A stretch of 55,848 nucleotides of DNA from Candidatus Accumulibacter adjunctus. GTDB taxonomy: Bacteria; Pseudomonadota; Gammaproteobacteria; Burkholderiales; Rhodocyclaceae. The notes under the pieces were generated by a model that had not been told where the DNA came from, did not search any database, and worked only from the letters and a program-made list of their open reading frames with translations. The translations under genes were made by a program, and so were the position numbers. The stretch is taken from positions 7,810 to 63,657 of the forward strand of contig JFAX01000023.1 of NCBI GenBank assembly GCA_000585015.1. Direction: 5' to 3'. Shown one piece after another: positions 18,335 to 29,233 of the stretch (its first letter is position 1; every line of letters starts with the position of its first letter).

Positions 18335-19383
18335 TGGTCGATGCGCTGCAAGGGTTCCTGCAGGGACTGTTCGGGTCGGTGTTCCCGCTCGTATGGACGC
18401 TGCTCAAGATTGTTCTGATCATTGCGCCGCTGCTGCTCGCCGTTGCCTACCTGACCTTCTGGGAACGCAAGATCATCGGCTGGATGCAGGTCCGCATCGG
18501 ACCGAACCGCGTTGGCCCCTGGGGCCTGATCCAGCCGATCGCCGATGGCCTGAAGCTGTTGCTCAAGGAAGTGGTCATTCCGACCGGTTGCGACAAGTCC
18601 GTTTTCCTCATCGCGCCGATGTTCGCTTTCGCGCCGGCGTTGGCAGCGTGGGCCGTGATCCCCTTCAACGATACGCTGGTGCTGGCCAACGTCAACGCCA
18701 GCCTGCTCTACATCATGTCGATCACCTCGATCGGAGTTTACGGAATCATCCTCTCCGGCTGGGCCTCGAACTCCAAGTATGCCTTTCTCGGCGGCATGCG
18801 CTCGGCGGCACAGATGATCTCCTACGAAGTGGCGATGGGTCTGGCTCTGGTCGTTGTGCTGATGGTGTCCAACAGTCTCAACCTGGGCGACATCGTGCGT
18901 GGGCAGGGGCAGGGATATTTCGCCGACAGGGGCCTCGGGTTCCTGTCCTGGAACTGGCTGCCGCTGCTGCCGATGTTCGTCGTTTACCTGGTGTCGATCG
19001 TCGCCGAGACCAATCGCGCGCCTTTCGACCTGGCCGAGGGTGAATCGGAGATCGTTGGTTTCCACGTCGAGTACTCGGGAATGGCTTTTGCCGTCTTCTT
19101 TCTCGCCGAATACGCCAACATGATCCTGGTGTCGACCCTCACGTCGATACTGTTCCTGGGGGGCTGGTTGTCACCGGTTGGCTTCCTGCCCGACGGGATT
19201 CTCTGGCTCTTCCTGAAGATTTCCGCAATTCTTTTCATCTTCCTCTGGATCCGCGCCACCTTCCCTCGCTATCGCTACGACCAGGTCATGCGTCTCGGCT
19301 GGAAAGTGTTCATCCCGCTCTGCCTGATCTGGCTGGTCGTTGTCGGTTGCTGGATGATGTCGCCCCTGAATATCTGGAAGTGA
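18331..19383 (+). CDS. nuoH: NADH-quinone oxidoreductase subunit H
   Basis: Membrane subunit at the junction of the two arms, involved in quinone access and coupling to proton pumping. The 350-residue protein has about eight transmembrane helices and conserved loops [20 protein letters not shown] and [15 protein letters not shown]. The start overlaps the nuoG stop codon (ATGA); a second ATG one codon later is possible. Confidence 0.97.
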   Translation: MMVDALQGFLQGLFGSVFPLVWTLLKIVLIIAPLLLAVAYLTFWERKIIGWMQVRIGPNRVGPWGLIQPIADGLKLLLKEVVIPTGCDKSVFLIAPMFAFAPALAAWAVIPFNDTLVLANVNASLLYIMSITSIGVYGIILSGWASNSKYAFLGGMRSAAQMISYEVAMGLALVVVLMVSNSLNLGDIVRGQGQGYFADRGLGFLSWNWLPLLPMFVVYLVSIVAETNRAPFDLAEGESEIVGFHVEYSGMAFAVFFLAEYANMILVSTLTSILFLGGWLSPVGFLPDGILWLFLKISAILFIFLWIRATFPRYRYDQVMRLGWKVFIPLCLIWLVVVGCWMMSPLNIWK

Positions 19384-19393
19384 GAGGCTCACC

Positions 19394-19882
19394 ATGGGTT
19401 CGATGAAGGACGTTTTCAACAGCCTCCTGCTCAAGGAACTGATCAAGGGGTTGTCGGTGACTGGCCGTTACATGTTCGCGCGCAAGATCACCGTCCAGTA
19501 CCCGGAGGAGAAGACGCCGCAGAGCTTTCGCTTCCGGGGGCTGCATGCACTGCGGCGCTATCCGAACGGCGAAGAGCGCTGCATCGCCTGCAAGTTGTGT
19601 GAAGCCGTCTGTCCGGCGATGGCAATCACGATCGAGTCGGATCAGCGCGCCGACGGCTCGCGGCGCACGACGCGCTACGACATCGATCTGACGAAGTGCA
19701 TCTTCTGCGGCTTCTGCGAGGAGGCCTGTCCGGTCGACGCGATCGTCGAGACGCGCATCTACGAGTACCACGGGGAAACACGCGGCGATCTCTACTACAC
19801 CAAGGCGATGCTGCTGGCGAACGGGGATCGCTATGAAGCGCAGATCGCTGCCGACCGCGAACTCGACTCGAAATACCGTTGA
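19394..19882 (+). CDS. nuoI: NADH-quinone oxidoreductase subunit I
   Basis: 23-kDa-type ferredoxin subunit carrying [4Fe-4S] clusters N6a and N6b, which relay electrons to N2. Both CxxCxxCxxxCP motifs are present in the 162-residue protein: [12 protein letters not shown] and [12 protein letters not shown]. It starts 10 bp after nuoH. Confidence 0.98.
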   Translation: MGSMKDVFNSLLLKELIKGLSVTGRYMFARKITVQYPEEKTPQSFRFRGLHALRRYPNGEERCIACKLCEAVCPAMAITIESDQRADGSRRTTRYDIDLTKCIFCGFCEEACPVDAIVETRIYEYHGETRGDLYYTKAMLLANGDRYEAQIAADRELDSKYR

Positions 19883-19894
19883 CAGGGCGACGCG

Positions 19895-20497
19895 ATGGAA
19901 TTCAGGACCTTCGTTTTCTACTTTCTTGCGGCGATTCTCGTCGTTGCCGGGCTGCGCGTGATCACCGCCCGCAACCCGGTGCATGCAGCGCTTTACCTCG
20001 TTCTCGCCTTCTTCACGGCGAGCGGCATCTGGATGCTCCTGCAGGCGGAGTTCCTTGCCATCGCCCTGGTGCTGATCTATGTCGGCGCAGTGATGGTTCT
20101 CTTCCTGTTCGTCGTCATGATGCTCGACATCAATCTCGACCGTCTGCGCGAGGGGTTCTGGAGCTACCTGCCGCTCGGCTCGATCATCGCCCTGCTGATG
20201 GTGGCGGAGATGGGGCTGGTTCTCGGCGGGAATTACCTCGGCCTGTTCGAGGCCGAGGTGCCGCAGACGAGCGTCGATCACAGCAACGTGCAGGCGGTGG
20301 GACGTCTGCTGTTTACCGATTACGTCTACCCCTTCGAACTGGCGTCGGTGATCCTGCTCGTGGGTATCGTGGCAGCGGTCGCGCTGACGCAGCGCGAGAG
20401 GCGTCAGAGCAAGGCGGTCAGTCCGTCGCAACAGGTCTTCGTCAAGGCCAGGGACCGCTATCGCGTTCTCCAGATGCCGGCCGAGAAGAAGGATTGA
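19895..20497 (+). CDS. nuoJ: NADH-quinone oxidoreductase subunit J
   Basis: Membrane subunit with five predicted transmembrane helices and the conserved third-helix region IALVLIYVGAVMVLFLFVVM, which contains the pi-bulge and tyrosine known from complex I structures. The 200-residue protein has a hydrophilic tail. The 96-bp gap after it is the longest inside the nuo operon. Confidence 0.96.
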   Translation: MEFRTFVFYFLAAILVVAGLRVITARNPVHAALYLVLAFFTASGIWMLLQAEFLAIALVLIYVGAVMVLFLFVVMMLDINLDRLREGFWSYLPLGSIIALLMVAEMGLVLGGNYLGLFEAEVPQTSVDHSNVQAVGRLLFTDYVYPFELASVILLVGIVAAVALTQRERRQSKAVSPSQQVFVKARDRYRVLQMPAEKKD

Positions 20498-20593
20498 GTT
20501 GAGCGGCCGAACCAGGCGCTGCAACCGGGCAAAGCACAAGATCAGGTGGTGGCGAGCCACACCGCCGCATAAAGAAGGAATCAGGGAGGTACC

Positions 20594-20899
20594 TTGCTTA
20601 CACTGTCCCACTTTTTGATCCTGGGCGCGATCCTGTTCGCGATCAGCGTCGTCGGCATTTTCCTCAACCGCAAGAATCTGATCATCATCATGATGTCGAT
20701 CGAGTTGATGCTGCTGGCCGTGAACATGAACTTCATCGCCTTCTCCCACTACCTGCAGGATCTGGCCGGACAGGTGTTCGTCTTTTTCATTCTCACGGTC
20801 GCCGCCGCCGAGGCGGCGATCGGGCTGGCGATTCTCGTGGTGCTGTTCCGCAACTTGAAGACCATCCACGTGGATGATCTGGACAGCCTGAAGGGTTGA
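20594..20899 (+). CDS. nuoK: NADH-quinone oxidoreductase subunit K
   Basis: Small antiporter-associated membrane subunit (101 residues, three transmembrane helices) with the conserved glutamates in [11 protein letters not shown] and [11 protein letters not shown] that belong to the central proton pathway. The start is TTG at 20594, supported by a strong AGGGAGG ribosome-binding site 4 nt upstream and by the family length. The stop codon lies just before the nuoL start. Confidence 0.95.
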   Translation: MLTLSHFLILGAILFAISVVGIFLNRKNLIIIMMSIELMLLAVNMNFIAFSHYLQDLAGQVFVFFILTVAAAEAAIGLAILVVLFRNLKTIHVDDLDSLKG

Positions 20900-20901
20900 A
20901 C

Positions 20902-23001
20902 ATGGAAATGCAGAAGCTCTACTCGCTCGTTCCCCTCGCGCCACTCGTCGGTGCGATCGTCGCCGGTCTCTTCTGCCGTGTGATCCCCCGCTGGGTTGCG
21001 CACACGGTGACGATCGCCGGCGTGGCGATCAGTTGCTTTGCCTCGTTTCTGATCTTCCGCGACGTGCTGGCGGGAAACACCTACAACGGGCCGGTATACC
21101 AGTGGCTGACCTCCGGTGGCTATCGCTTCGAAGTCGGCTTCCTGATCGACCAACTGACCGTGACGATGATGCTGGTCGTCACTTTCGTCTCGCTGATGGT
21201 GCACATCTACACCATCGGCTACATGCAGGACGACCCGGGCTACAACCGCTTCTTCAGCTACATCTCGCTGTTCACCTTCTCCATGTTGATGCTCGTCATG
21301 AGCAACAATTTCATGCAGCTGTTTTTTGGCTGGGAAGCCGTCGGTCTGGTGTCCTACCTGTTGATCGGCTTCTGGTATACCCGACCGACGGCGATCTTCG
21401 CCAACCTCAAGGCCTTTCTCGTCAATCGCGTCGGTGATTTCGGCTTCATCCTCGGTATCGGCCTGGTGCTAGCCCATTTCGGCACGCTCGACTATGCCGC
21501 CGTTTTTGCCAAGGCGCCGGAACTCGCGGGCACGACGCTGCACCTTTTCGGCAAGGGCGAGGGCGTCGCCCTGATGACGGCGACTTGCATCCTGCTGTTC
21601 GTCGGCGCCATGGGCAAATCGGCGCAGGTTCCACTGCACGTCTGGCTGCCCGATTCGATGGAAGGTCCGACGCCCATCTCCGCCCTGATCCACGCCGCGA
21701 CGATGGTCACCGCCGGCATCTTCATGGTGGCGCGGATGTCCCCGCTTTTCGAGCTGTCCGACACGGCGCTCTCCTTCGTCATCGTCATCGGCGCGGTGAC
21801 CGCGTTGTTCATGGGTTTCCTGGGGATCATCCAGAACGACATCAAACGGGTCGTCGCATATTCCACGTTGTCGCAGCTGGGCTACATGACGGTCGCCCTG
21901 GGTGCTTCGGCGTACTCGGTGGCGATCTTCCACCTGATGACGCATGCGTTCTTCAAGGCGCTGCTGTTCCTGGCTGCCGGCTCGGTGATCATCGGCATGC
22001 ATCACGACCAGGACATTCGCAACATGGGTGGCCTGCGCCGCTACATGCCCGTCACCTGGATCACCTCGTTGATCGGATCGCTGGCACTGATCGGTACCCC
22101 CTTCTTTGCCGGCTTCTATTCCAAGGACTCGATCATCGAGGCCGTCGCCCTGTCGCACATTCCGGGTGCCCGTTTCGCTTATTTTGCGGTGATGGCGGGA
22201 GTCTTCGTCACCGCCTTCTATTCGTTCCGGATGTACTTCCTGGTGTTTCATGGTGAGGAACGCTTCGGCAAGGCTGCGGCGGACGCGCACGGCCACGCCG
22301 ACCATTCGTCGCATGCACCGGAAAGCACGCACGCCGGCAGTTCTGGCGGGCACGAAGATGACCACGGTCACCACTCGGACGACGCGCACGATGCGCACCA
22401 CCACGGTCTTGCGCCCGGTGAGAAGCCGCACGAGACGCCCTGGGTCGTGACGCTGCCGCTGATCCTGCTGGCGATCCCATCCGTGGTCATCGGCTACATC
22501 GCGATCGAACCGATGTTGTTTGGTGACTACTTCAAGGCTTCGATCTTCGTCGACGCGACGGCGCATCCGGTGATGAAGGAACTCGCGCATCACTTCCATG
22601 GTGCCTTCGCCATGGCTACCCACGCCCTCACGACTGCCGTCTTCTGGCTGGCGGCCCTCGGCGTCGCGCTCTCGTGGTTCTTCTACCTCAAGCGTCCGGA
22701 TATTCCGGCCGCCATCAAGGAACGGTCTGGCTGGCTATACAAGCTGCTCGACAACAAGTACTACTTTGACAAATTCAACGAGGTGTTCTTTGCCGGCGGG
22801 GCGCGACTGCTCGGCCGCGGCCTTTGGAAAGGGGGCGACGCGGGGCTGATCGACGGCATCATCGTCAATGGTTCGGCACACTTCGTCGGCTGGTTCGCAA
22901 GGATGGTTCGCCTGTTCCAGACCGGTCACATTTACCACTACGCTTTTACGATGATCATCGGCGTGTTCGTCTTGATGACCCTCTGGGTCACGCGCGCCTG
23001 A
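20902..23001 (+). CDS. nuoL: NADH-quinone oxidoreductase subunit L, with His-rich loop
   Basis: Distal Mrp-antiporter-like proton-pumping subunit with a long lateral helix. The 699-residue protein has the conserved FFGWEAVGLVSYLLIGFW, the lysine-bearing GKSAQVPLHVWLPDSMEGPTP region and the GYMTVALG segment. A hydrophilic insertion of about 48 residues (encoded ~22288-22431) contains 14 histidines with many aspartates and lies between two late helices. ATG 20902 (MEMQKLYSL) is preferred over the TTG at 20896; AAGGG at 20891-20895 is the likely ribosome-binding site. Confidence 0.96.
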   Translation: MEMQKLYSLVPLAPLVGAIVAGLFCRVIPRWVAHTVTIAGVAISCFASFLIFRDVLAGNTYNGPVYQWLTSGGYRFEVGFLIDQLTVTMMLVVTFVSLMVHIYTIGYMQDDPGYNRFFSYISLFTFSMLMLVMSNNFMQLFFGWEAVGLVSYLLIGFWYTRPTAIFANLKAFLVNRVGDFGFILGIGLVLAHFGTLDYAAVFAKAPELAGTTLHLFGKGEGVALMTATCILLFVGAMGKSAQVPLHVWLPDSMEGPTPISALIHAATMVTAGIFMVARMSPLFELSDTALSFVIVIGAVTALFMGFLGIIQNDIKRVVAYSTLSQLGYMTVALGASAYSVAIFHLMTHAFFKALLFLAAGSVIIGMHHDQDIRNMGGLRRYMPVTWITSLIGSLALIGTPFFAGFYSKDSIIEAVALSHIPGARFAYFAVMAGVFVTAFYSFRMYFLVFHGEERFGKAAADAHGHADHSSHAPESTHAGSSGGHEDDHGHHSDDAHDAHHHGLAPGEKPHETPWVVTLPLILLAIPSVVIGYIAIEPMLFGDYFKASIFVDATAHPVMKELAHHFHGAFAMATHALTTAVFWLAALGVALSWFFYLKRPDIPAAIKERSGWLYKLLDNKYYFDKFNEVFFAGGARLLGRGLWKGGDAGLIDGIIVNGSAHFVGWFARMVRLFQTGHIYHYAFTMIIGVFVLMTLWVTRA

Positions 23002-23024
23002 GCTAGAGAAAGACTGGGAACGAT

Positions 23025-24509
23025 ATGTCAGGCACGCCGCTTCTCTCTCTTGCCATCTGGGTTCCGATCCTCGCCGGTCTGGTTGTTCTGGCGACGGGAT
23101 CCGATCGCAATGCACCGCTGGCAAGAGCACTCTCGCTGATCGGTGCCGTTGCCGGCCTGCTGGTGACGATTCCCCTCTACACCGGCTTCGACCTGCACAC
23201 GCCGGCGATGCAGTTCGTCGAGTTGAGGCCATGGATTCCACGCTTCAATGTCAACTACCATCTCGGCGTCGATGGGATCTCGATGCTTTTCGTGATCCTC
23301 AACAGCTTCATCACGGTGACGGTGGTGCTCGCCGGTTGGCAGGTGATCGACAGCAAGGTGGCGCAGTACCATGCTGGCTTCCTGATCATGTCGGGACTGC
23401 TCAACGGAATCTTCTCGGCCCTCGACGGCGTCCTTTTCTACGTCTTTTTCGAGGCCTCGCTGATTCCCCTGTATCTGATCATCGGCATCTGGGGCGGCCC
23501 GAATCGCGTTTACGCAGCGTTCAAGTTTTTCCTCTTCACCTTGTTTGGATCACTGCTCTTCCTGATTGCGCTCCTCTATCTGTTCATCTCATCGGGTGGC
23601 AGTTTCTCGATCCTCGACTGGCACCGCATGCCGATCGGCATGACCGCCCAGACCTGGCTGTTCCTGGCGTTCCTGGTTGCGTTCGCGGTCAAGGTTCCAA
23701 TGTGGCCGGTCCATACCTGGTTGCCAGACGCGCACGTCGAGGCGCCAACCGGCGGATCGATCGTCCTGGCTGCGATTGCGTTGAAGCTTGGTGCCTACGG
23801 ATTCCTGCGTTTCTCCCTGCCGATTGCTCCCGACGCCTCGCACGAGCTCGCCGGTCTCGTCATCGCGCTGTCGCTGATCGCGATCATCTACATTGGTTTC
23901 GTCGCCCTCGTGCAGGAGGACATGAAGAAACTGGTGGCCTACTCCTCGATCGCCCACATGGGCTTCGTCACGCTGGGCTTCTTCATCTTCAGCCCGCTCG
24001 GCGTCGAGGGGGCGCTGGTGCAGATGATTTCACACGGTTTCGTCTCGGGCGCCATGTTCTTCTCGATCGGCGTCATGTACGACCGCGCGCACTCGCGACT
24101 GATCGCCGATTATGGCGGTGTGGTCAATACGATGCCCAAGTTTGCCGCCTTCTTCATGCTCTTCGCCATGGCCAATGCGGGCCTGCCGGCGACATCGGGC
24201 TTCGTCGGCGAGTTCATGGTGATCCTGGCGGCGGTCGAGCACAACTTCTGGGTTGCCTTCGCAGCCGCTTCGACGATGATCGTCGGCGCTGCCTATACGC
24301 TGTGGATGTACAAGCGGGTGGTTTTTGGCAGCGTGGCGAATCATCATGTCGCCGAACTCAGCGACATCAATGGCCGCGAGTTCCTCGTCTTCGTCCTCTT
24401 TGCGATTGGCGCATTGGGCATGGGGCTTTATCCGCAGCCGTTTACCGAAGTCATGCACAGCTCGGTGGATGAGTTGCTGCGTCACGTCGCCCTCAGCAAG
24501 ATCCAATAA
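23025..24509 (+). CDS. nuoM: NADH-quinone oxidoreductase subunit M
   Basis: Second antiporter-like proton-pumping subunit (494 residues, about 14 helices). Conserved pieces include VNYHLGVDGISMLFV, FYVFFEASLIPLYLIIG with the key glutamate, and AVKVPMWPVHTWLPDAHVEAP with the lysine and proline-rich loop. It starts 23 bp after nuoL. Confidence 0.97.
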   Translation: MSGTPLLSLAIWVPILAGLVVLATGSDRNAPLARALSLIGAVAGLLVTIPLYTGFDLHTPAMQFVELRPWIPRFNVNYHLGVDGISMLFVILNSFITVTVVLAGWQVIDSKVAQYHAGFLIMSGLLNGIFSALDGVLFYVFFEASLIPLYLIIGIWGGPNRVYAAFKFFLFTLFGSLLFLIALLYLFISSGGSFSILDWHRMPIGMTAQTWLFLAFLVAFAVKVPMWPVHTWLPDAHVEAPTGGSIVLAAIALKLGAYGFLRFSLPIAPDASHELAGLVIALSLIAIIYIGFVALVQEDMKKLVAYSSIAHMGFVTLGFFIFSPLGVEGALVQMISHGFVSGAMFFSIGVMYDRAHSRLIADYGGVVNTMPKFAAFFMLFAMANAGLPATSGFVGEFMVILAAVEHNFWVAFAAASTMIVGAAYTLWMYKRVVFGSVANHHVAELSDINGREFLVFVLFAIGALGMGLYPQPFTEVMHSSVDELLRHVALSKIQ

Positions 24510-24521
24510 TTGGTAGCCGCT

Positions 24522-26009
24522 ATGACTCTTGCCGAAATGCAGTTCCAGGTTCCAGACCTCCGCCTTGCGAGCGCGGAGATCTTCATGTTGCTGATGGCCT
24601 GCCTGATCCTGGTGGGTGATCTGCTGGCCAAGGACCAGAAGAGGACGCTGACCTTCGTCGCTACCCAGTTGACGCTGATCGGCACGGCGGTGATCACCTT
24701 CGCCAGCAGTTCCGGCGACACGGCCTACACCTTCAGCAACATGTACGTCGGCGACCTGATGGCGGATCTGCTGAAGCTTCTCCTCTATCTCACGGTGATC
24801 GTCATCCTGTTCTACTCGCGCGGCTACATTCTCGAGCGGCCGCAGATGGCCCGCGGCGAATACTATTCACTGGCCCTGTTCGCCACCCTCGGCATGATGG
24901 TGATGATCTCGGCCAGCCATCTCGTGACCGTCTATATCGGTCTCGAGTTGCTTTCACTCTCGCTCTACGCGATGGTGGCGATGAACCGCGATTCGGTTCC
25001 GGCAACCGAGGCCGCAATGAAGTATTTCGTCCTTGGCGCACTCGCTTCGGGCCTCCTGCTCTACGGCATGTCGATGATCTACGGTGCGACGGGCACGCTG
25101 GAGATCCAGGCGATCGCCGAACGCCTCTACCTTGGCCAGTTCGACAAGGGGATTCTCGTTTTCGGGCTCGTCTTTCTCGTCGCCGGTCTGGCGTTCAAGC
25201 TTGGCGTCGTTCCGTTCCACATGTGGATACCAGACGTCTACCATGGGGCACCGACGGCGGTCACGCTGTTCATCGCAACGGCACCGAAACTGGCCGCTTT
25301 CGCGATGGTCATGCGTTTGCTGGTCAACGGTCTGATCGTCGTCTCACACGATTGGCAACAGATGCTGATCATTTTGTCGGTCCTCTCGATGGCCATCGGC
25401 AACATCGCCGCCATCGCCCAGACCAACCTCAAACGCATGCTGGCCTACTCGGCGATCTCCCACATGGGATTCATGCTGCTCGGCATCGTCACCGGTGTCG
25501 TCGGTGGTGATGCCCGTTTCGCCCTCAATGCGTACAGCTCGGCGATGTTCTACGTCATCACCTACGTCCTGACCAGTGCCGGCACCTTCGGCATGATCCT
25601 CCTGCTCGCCCGCGGTGGCCTGGAGTCGGACGAACTCGACGATTTCAAGGGGCTCAACAAGCGCAGTCCGTGGTTCGCGGGCGTCATGATGATGATGATG
25701 TTCTCGATGGCCGGAATCCCGTTCTTCGTCGGTTTCTTTGCCAAGTTCTCGGTTCTGCAGGCAGTCGTTGCCGCCGGCTATCTCTGGCTGGCGATCGTCG
25801 CCGTCGCTTTCTCCCTGGTCGGCTGCTTCTATTACCTGCGGGTGGTCAAGATCATGTACTTCGACCAACCGGCGAACATGAGCCCGATCGAGGCGCCGCT
25901 GGACATGAAGATCCTGATGTCGGCCAACGGCCTGGCGGTGGCCTTGCTCGGCATCTTCCCGCAAGTCCTGATGTCCCTGTGCGCGTTTTCGCTGTTGCGT
26001 TCGCTCTGA
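24522..26009 (+). CDS. nuoN: NADH-quinone oxidoreductase subunit N
   Basis: Third antiporter-like subunit and last gene of the operon (495 residues). The conserved [37 protein letters not shown] and [19 protein letters not shown] motifs are present. ATG 24522 (MTLAEMQFQ) is chosen over the TTG that begins right after the nuoM stop codon. No convincing terminator hairpin was seen after the stop codon. Confidence 0.96.
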   Translation: MTLAEMQFQVPDLRLASAEIFMLLMACLILVGDLLAKDQKRTLTFVATQLTLIGTAVITFASSSGDTAYTFSNMYVGDLMADLLKLLLYLTVIVILFYSRGYILERPQMARGEYYSLALFATLGMMVMISASHLVTVYIGLELLSLSLYAMVAMNRDSVPATEAAMKYFVLGALASGLLLYGMSMIYGATGTLEIQAIAERLYLGQFDKGILVFGLVFLVAGLAFKLGVVPFHMWIPDVYHGAPTAVTLFIATAPKLAAFAMVMRLLVNGLIVVSHDWQQMLIILSVLSMAIGNIAAIAQTNLKRMLAYSAISHMGFMLLGIVTGVVGGDARFALNAYSSAMFYVITYVLTSAGTFGMILLLARGGLESDELDDFKGLNKRSPWFAGVMMMMMFSMAGIPFFVGFFAKFSVLQAVVAAGYLWLAIVAVAFSLVGCFYYLRVVKIMYFDQPANMSPIEAPLDMKILMSANGLAVALLGIFPQVLMSLCAFSLLRSL

Positions 26010-26061
26010 TCGCCGGCAGCCGTCTGGCCGCAATGCCCTGCGCAGTCGGGGCGTCGTCGGC

Positions 26062-26634
26062 GTGAGCCCTTCCCTGCAGGAGGAGTACGGCCATCTCGTG
26101 GAGCAGCAGCTCGAGAGCGAGCAGGTCTTCAGTGGCCGGCTCCTCGACGTCCGTCGTGACCGCGTGCGGCTGCCAGACGGCAGCGAGTGTCTGCGTGAAT
26201 ACGTCCGCCATCAGGGGGCTGTGGTGGTTATCGCCGAGCTCGAAGGCGAGCGGCTGCTTTTCGTCCGCCAGTACCGTTATCCGTTGCGCCGTGCATTCCT
26301 CGAGTTGCCGGCGGGCAAGATCGACCCGGGCGAGGAGCTTCTCAGTACGGGGCGACGCGAGCTGCTCGAGGAAACCGGCTACCGGGCCAGCTCGTGGCGC
26401 CATCTTGGGGTCATGCACCCCTGCGTTGGCTACGCCGATGAGCGAATCGAGATCTTCCTTGCGCGTGGCCTGACCCACGAGGCCGATCCGAGCCCCGACA
26501 GTAGCGAGTTTCTCGATGTCCTCAGTCTGCCTCTGGGCGAAGCCTTGGCGTCGGTAAGGAGCGGAGCCATCACGGACGCCAAGACGATCACGGCGCTGTT
26601 CTGGGCCGAGAAGGTCCTGCGCGCTGCCTGGTGA
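26062..26634 (+). CDS. NUDIX hydrolase, ADP-ribose pyrophosphatase type
   Basis: 190-residue NUDIX enzyme, probably hydrolysing ADP-ribose or ADP-sugars to AMP and sugar phosphate. The Nudix box is complete: GKIDPGEELLSTGRRELLEE continuing into TGY, matching Gx5Ex7REUxEExGU. The upstream LLFVRQYRYPLRRAFLELPAG is typical of the NudF/ADPRase subgroup, and a downstream HPCVGYADERIEIFLA fits the same group. It uses a GTG start 52 bp after nuoN and may read through from the nuo operon. It is convergent with yceH. Confidence 0.9.
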   Translation: MSPSLQEEYGHLVEQQLESEQVFSGRLLDVRRDRVRLPDGSECLREYVRHQGAVVVIAELEGERLLFVRQYRYPLRRAFLELPAGKIDPGEELLSTGRRELLEETGYRASSWRHLGVMHPCVGYADERIEIFLARGLTHEADPSPDSSEFLDVLSLPLGEALASVRSGAITDAKTITALFWAEKVLRAAW

Positions 26635-26830
26635 CCGCTCCCTTCGCTCCTTTCGGTGCTGCTTAACGAAGGCGACAAGGTTGCGGCGGCCGGCCCCCCG
26701 TCGACAAGGCGGACGCGCCAAATCGATGTGGCGCTGAACCTGCGGCAGGCAGGCGGCGCGGTGGCAATGGAGGACATCCTTCCCTGTGCCGGCCATCGTG
26801 TACCGCTGCCACCGCCCGCTGCTGCAGATC

Positions 26831-27526
26831 TCAGTCGGCCTGAGCGAGCTCTCCAGGCTGGGTCGGCCCGTCAAGCATCGCCCGCAGCTCCTGCAACCCC
26901 GCGCGCAGCTCGCTCACCTCCTGCTCGAGGCGAGTCAGTCTGTCGCTGAGCTCGCTCGCCTCTTTGCTGGACTCGCACGCGCTGCTGCCCTGGTACGCCG
27001 GCAGCGAGGCTTCGCCGCACAGCAGGTGCGCCCAGCGGTGCTCGCGCGAGCCCGGCTGCTTCGGCATCCGGACGACCAAGGCGCCAGCGTTGCGTGTCGC
27101 CAGTTCCTCGAGGTAGGCCTCGACCGATGAACTGTCGTCGAAACGGTAGAGACGTTCGCTGTTGGCTCGCAGTTCGTTGATGGTCTGCGCTCCGCGCAGA
27201 GCGAGCGTGGCGAGCAACGCGACGGCCGCCGCAGGCAGGGCGTACACCCTTCCCAGATTGTGCGCGTAGCGCAGGACCCGCCCCGAGGCGCCATAGGTTT
27301 CCAGCACCAGCGCCCGCTGGCGCAGGTTTTCAAGAGCCTGCTGAATTTCGCTCTCCGTTGCAGTGAGCACGGGGTCGCGCGCAGACTTCTGGTTGCAGCC
27401 GGCGCCAAGGCTGTTCAGGGTCAGGGGATAGGCGTCCGGCGTCGTACTCTCCTTTTCGATCAGCACGGCCAGAATCCGTGCTTCGAGGAAATCGAGCGGC
27501 CCCTGCGCGCCGGCGGCTTGTGTCAT
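26831..27526 (-). CDS. yceH: YceH family protein (DUF480)
   Basis: 231-residue protein of the DUF480/YceH family, made of two winged-helix-like domains, with no established biochemical role. It opens with the family signature LDFLEARILAVLIEKEST and contains LNSLGAGCNQKSARDPV and the second-domain LRGAQTINELRANSERLYRF. A C-terminal coiled coil (LSDRLTRLEQEVSELRAGLQ) follows. The ATG at 27526 is chosen because GGAAGGAG lies 7-8 nt upstream; the frame extends further 5' without a better start. It lies 75 bp downstream of prfC on the same strand. Confidence 0.92.
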   Translation of the reverse strand: MTQAAGAQGPLDFLEARILAVLIEKESTTPDAYPLTLNSLGAGCNQKSARDPVLTATESEIQQALENLRQRALVLETYGASGRVLRYAHNLGRVYALPAAAVALLATLALRGAQTINELRANSERLYRFDDSSSVEAYLEELATRNAGALVVRMPKQPGSREHRWAHLLCGEASLPAYQGSSACESSKEASELSDRLTRLEQEVSELRAGLQELRAMLDGPTQPGELAQAD

Positions 27527-27601
27527 CGTCTGCTCCTTCCTGTTCGTCCTGTACCGTCTTCCCCCGGGGTGGTCGCTGACGCACCGCGCGCCGGGCTGCA
27601 C

Positions 27602-29233
27602 TCAGGCGAACAACTGTCCGTGTTCGCGCGAGTCGTGAAAGCCGACGCTGTTCCACTTCTCGCTGGTGACTTCCAGGTTGTAACGCGTGCTCGCCAGGTA
27701 GACCGGGTTGCCGTCGACATCACGAGCCATACGCTGCGCCTGCTCGCGCTCGAAACTGCGGCGGGTGGACTCGTCTGGGAACGTGAGCCAGCGCGCGGTG
27801 TAGATGTCTGCGGGTTCGAATATCGCATCGACCTTGTATTCCGTCTGCAGCCGCTGCGCGACGACCTCGAACTGCAGGTTGCCCACCGCTCCAAGCAGCA
27901 GCGAACCACTGGCCAGGCTTTCGAAGACCTGGATCGCGCCCTCTTCGCCGAGCTCCTGCAGACCCTTCTGCAGTTGCTTGCTCTTCAGCGGATCGCGCAG
28001 GCGCGCGGCTCGGAAAAGCTCGGGCGAGAAGTAGGGGATGCCCTTGAAGCCGAGTATCTCGCCCTCGCTGAGGCAGTCGCCGATATGCAGGTTGCCGTGG
28101 TTGTGGATGCCGATGATGTCGCCGGCGACCGCATCCTCCATCAGCAAGCGCTCGTTGGCCATGAAGGTCAGGACGTTCGCCAGTTTCATCTCGCGGTTCA
28201 GGCGGATGTGCCTGACCTTCATGCCCGACGTGTAGCGCCCGGAGCAAACCCTGAAGAAGGCGATTCGATCCCGATGCTTCGGATCCATGTTGGCCTGGAT
28301 CTTGAACACGAAACCGCTGAAGGCCGCTTCGGCGGGTTGTACCAGACGGCAGCCGGCATCGCGCTCCTGCGGTGGCGGTGCCCAGTCGAGCAGCGCCTGC
28401 AGGATTTCCTGGACGCCGAAATTGTTGATGGCCGAGCCGAAGAACACCGGCGACTGCCGCCCGGCAAGGAAGCCGACCAAGTCGAAAGGGTTGCTGGCGT
28501 TCCGGATCAAATCAACGTCTTCGCGCAGGCGGCTGACTTCCCCCGGAAACTGGGCGTCGAGGAGCGGATTGTCCAGTCCGTCGAGTTGCTCCGATTCGCT
28601 GCGCCGCTCCTCGCCGGCGGCAAAGTGGAGCAGGCGGTCGTTCAGCAGGTGATAGACGCCACGAAAGCTCTTGCCCATGCCGATCGGCCAAGTGATCGGC
28701 GCGCATTCGATGCCCAGAACGGATTCGATTTCCGCCAGCAGCTCGAAGGGCTCTCGCACTTCCCGGTCGAGTTTGTTGACAAAGGTGATGATCGGCGTGT
28801 TGCGCATGCGACAGACATTGAGCAGCTTGATCGTCTGCGCCTCGACCCCTTTGGCTGCGTCGATCACCATCACCGCGGCGTCTACAGCAGTCAGCACGCG
28901 ATAGGTGTCTTCGGAAAAGTCCTCGTGTCCAGGCGTGTCCAGCAGGTTGATGGTGTGTCCGCTGTACTCGAACTGCATGACCGAACTGGTCACCGAGATG
29001 CCGCGCTGCTTCTCGACCTCCATCCAGTCCGAGGTGGCATGGCGGGAACTCTTGCGTCCCTTGACGGTGCCAGCCAGCTGGATCGCGCCTCCGAAGAGCA
29101 GAAGCTTCTCGGTCAGGGTCGTCTTGCCGGCGTCAGGGTGCGAAATGATGGCAAAGGTACGCCGCTTCGCCACTTCACGCAGGATCTCCGGTGGGAAGGT
29201 GCTTTCGTTGCTGCCGTCGGGGCCAATGCTCAT
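27602..29233 (-). CDS. prfC: Peptide chain release factor 3 (RF3)
   Basis: RF3 is the GTPase that removes RF1 or RF2 from the ribosome after termination. The 543-residue protein has G1 [14 protein letters not shown]3 [14 protein letters not shown] and G4 NKLDRE, followed by EF-Tu-like domain II and the RF3-specific domain III. The start at 29233 (MSIGPDGSN) gives a short extension over the E. coli protein; the ribosome-binding site is weak. The frame is open for another 115 codons upstream, but with no family similarity. Confidence 0.96.
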   Translation of the reverse strand: MSIGPDGSNESTFPPEILREVAKRRTFAIISHPDAGKTTLTEKLLLFGGAIQLAGTVKGRKSSRHATSDWMEVEKQRGISVTSSVMQFEYSGHTINLLDTPGHEDFSEDTYRVLTAVDAAVMVIDAAKGVEAQTIKLLNVCRMRNTPIITFVNKLDREVREPFELLAEIESVLGIECAPITWPIGMGKSFRGVYHLLNDRLLHFAAGEERRSESEQLDGLDNPLLDAQFPGEVSRLREDVDLIRNASNPFDLVGFLAGRQSPVFFGSAINNFGVQEILQALLDWAPPPQERDAGCRLVQPAEAAFSGFVFKIQANMDPKHRDRIAFFRVCSGRYTSGMKVRHIRLNREMKLANVLTFMANERLLMEDAVAGDIIGIHNHGNLHIGDCLSEGEILGFKGIPYFSPELFRAARLRDPLKSKQLQKGLQELGEEGAIQVFESLASGSLLLGAVGNLQFEVVAQRLQTEYKVDAIFEPADIYTARWLTFPDESTRRSFEREQAQRMARDVDGNPVYLASTRYNLEVTSEKWNSVGFHDSREHGQLFA

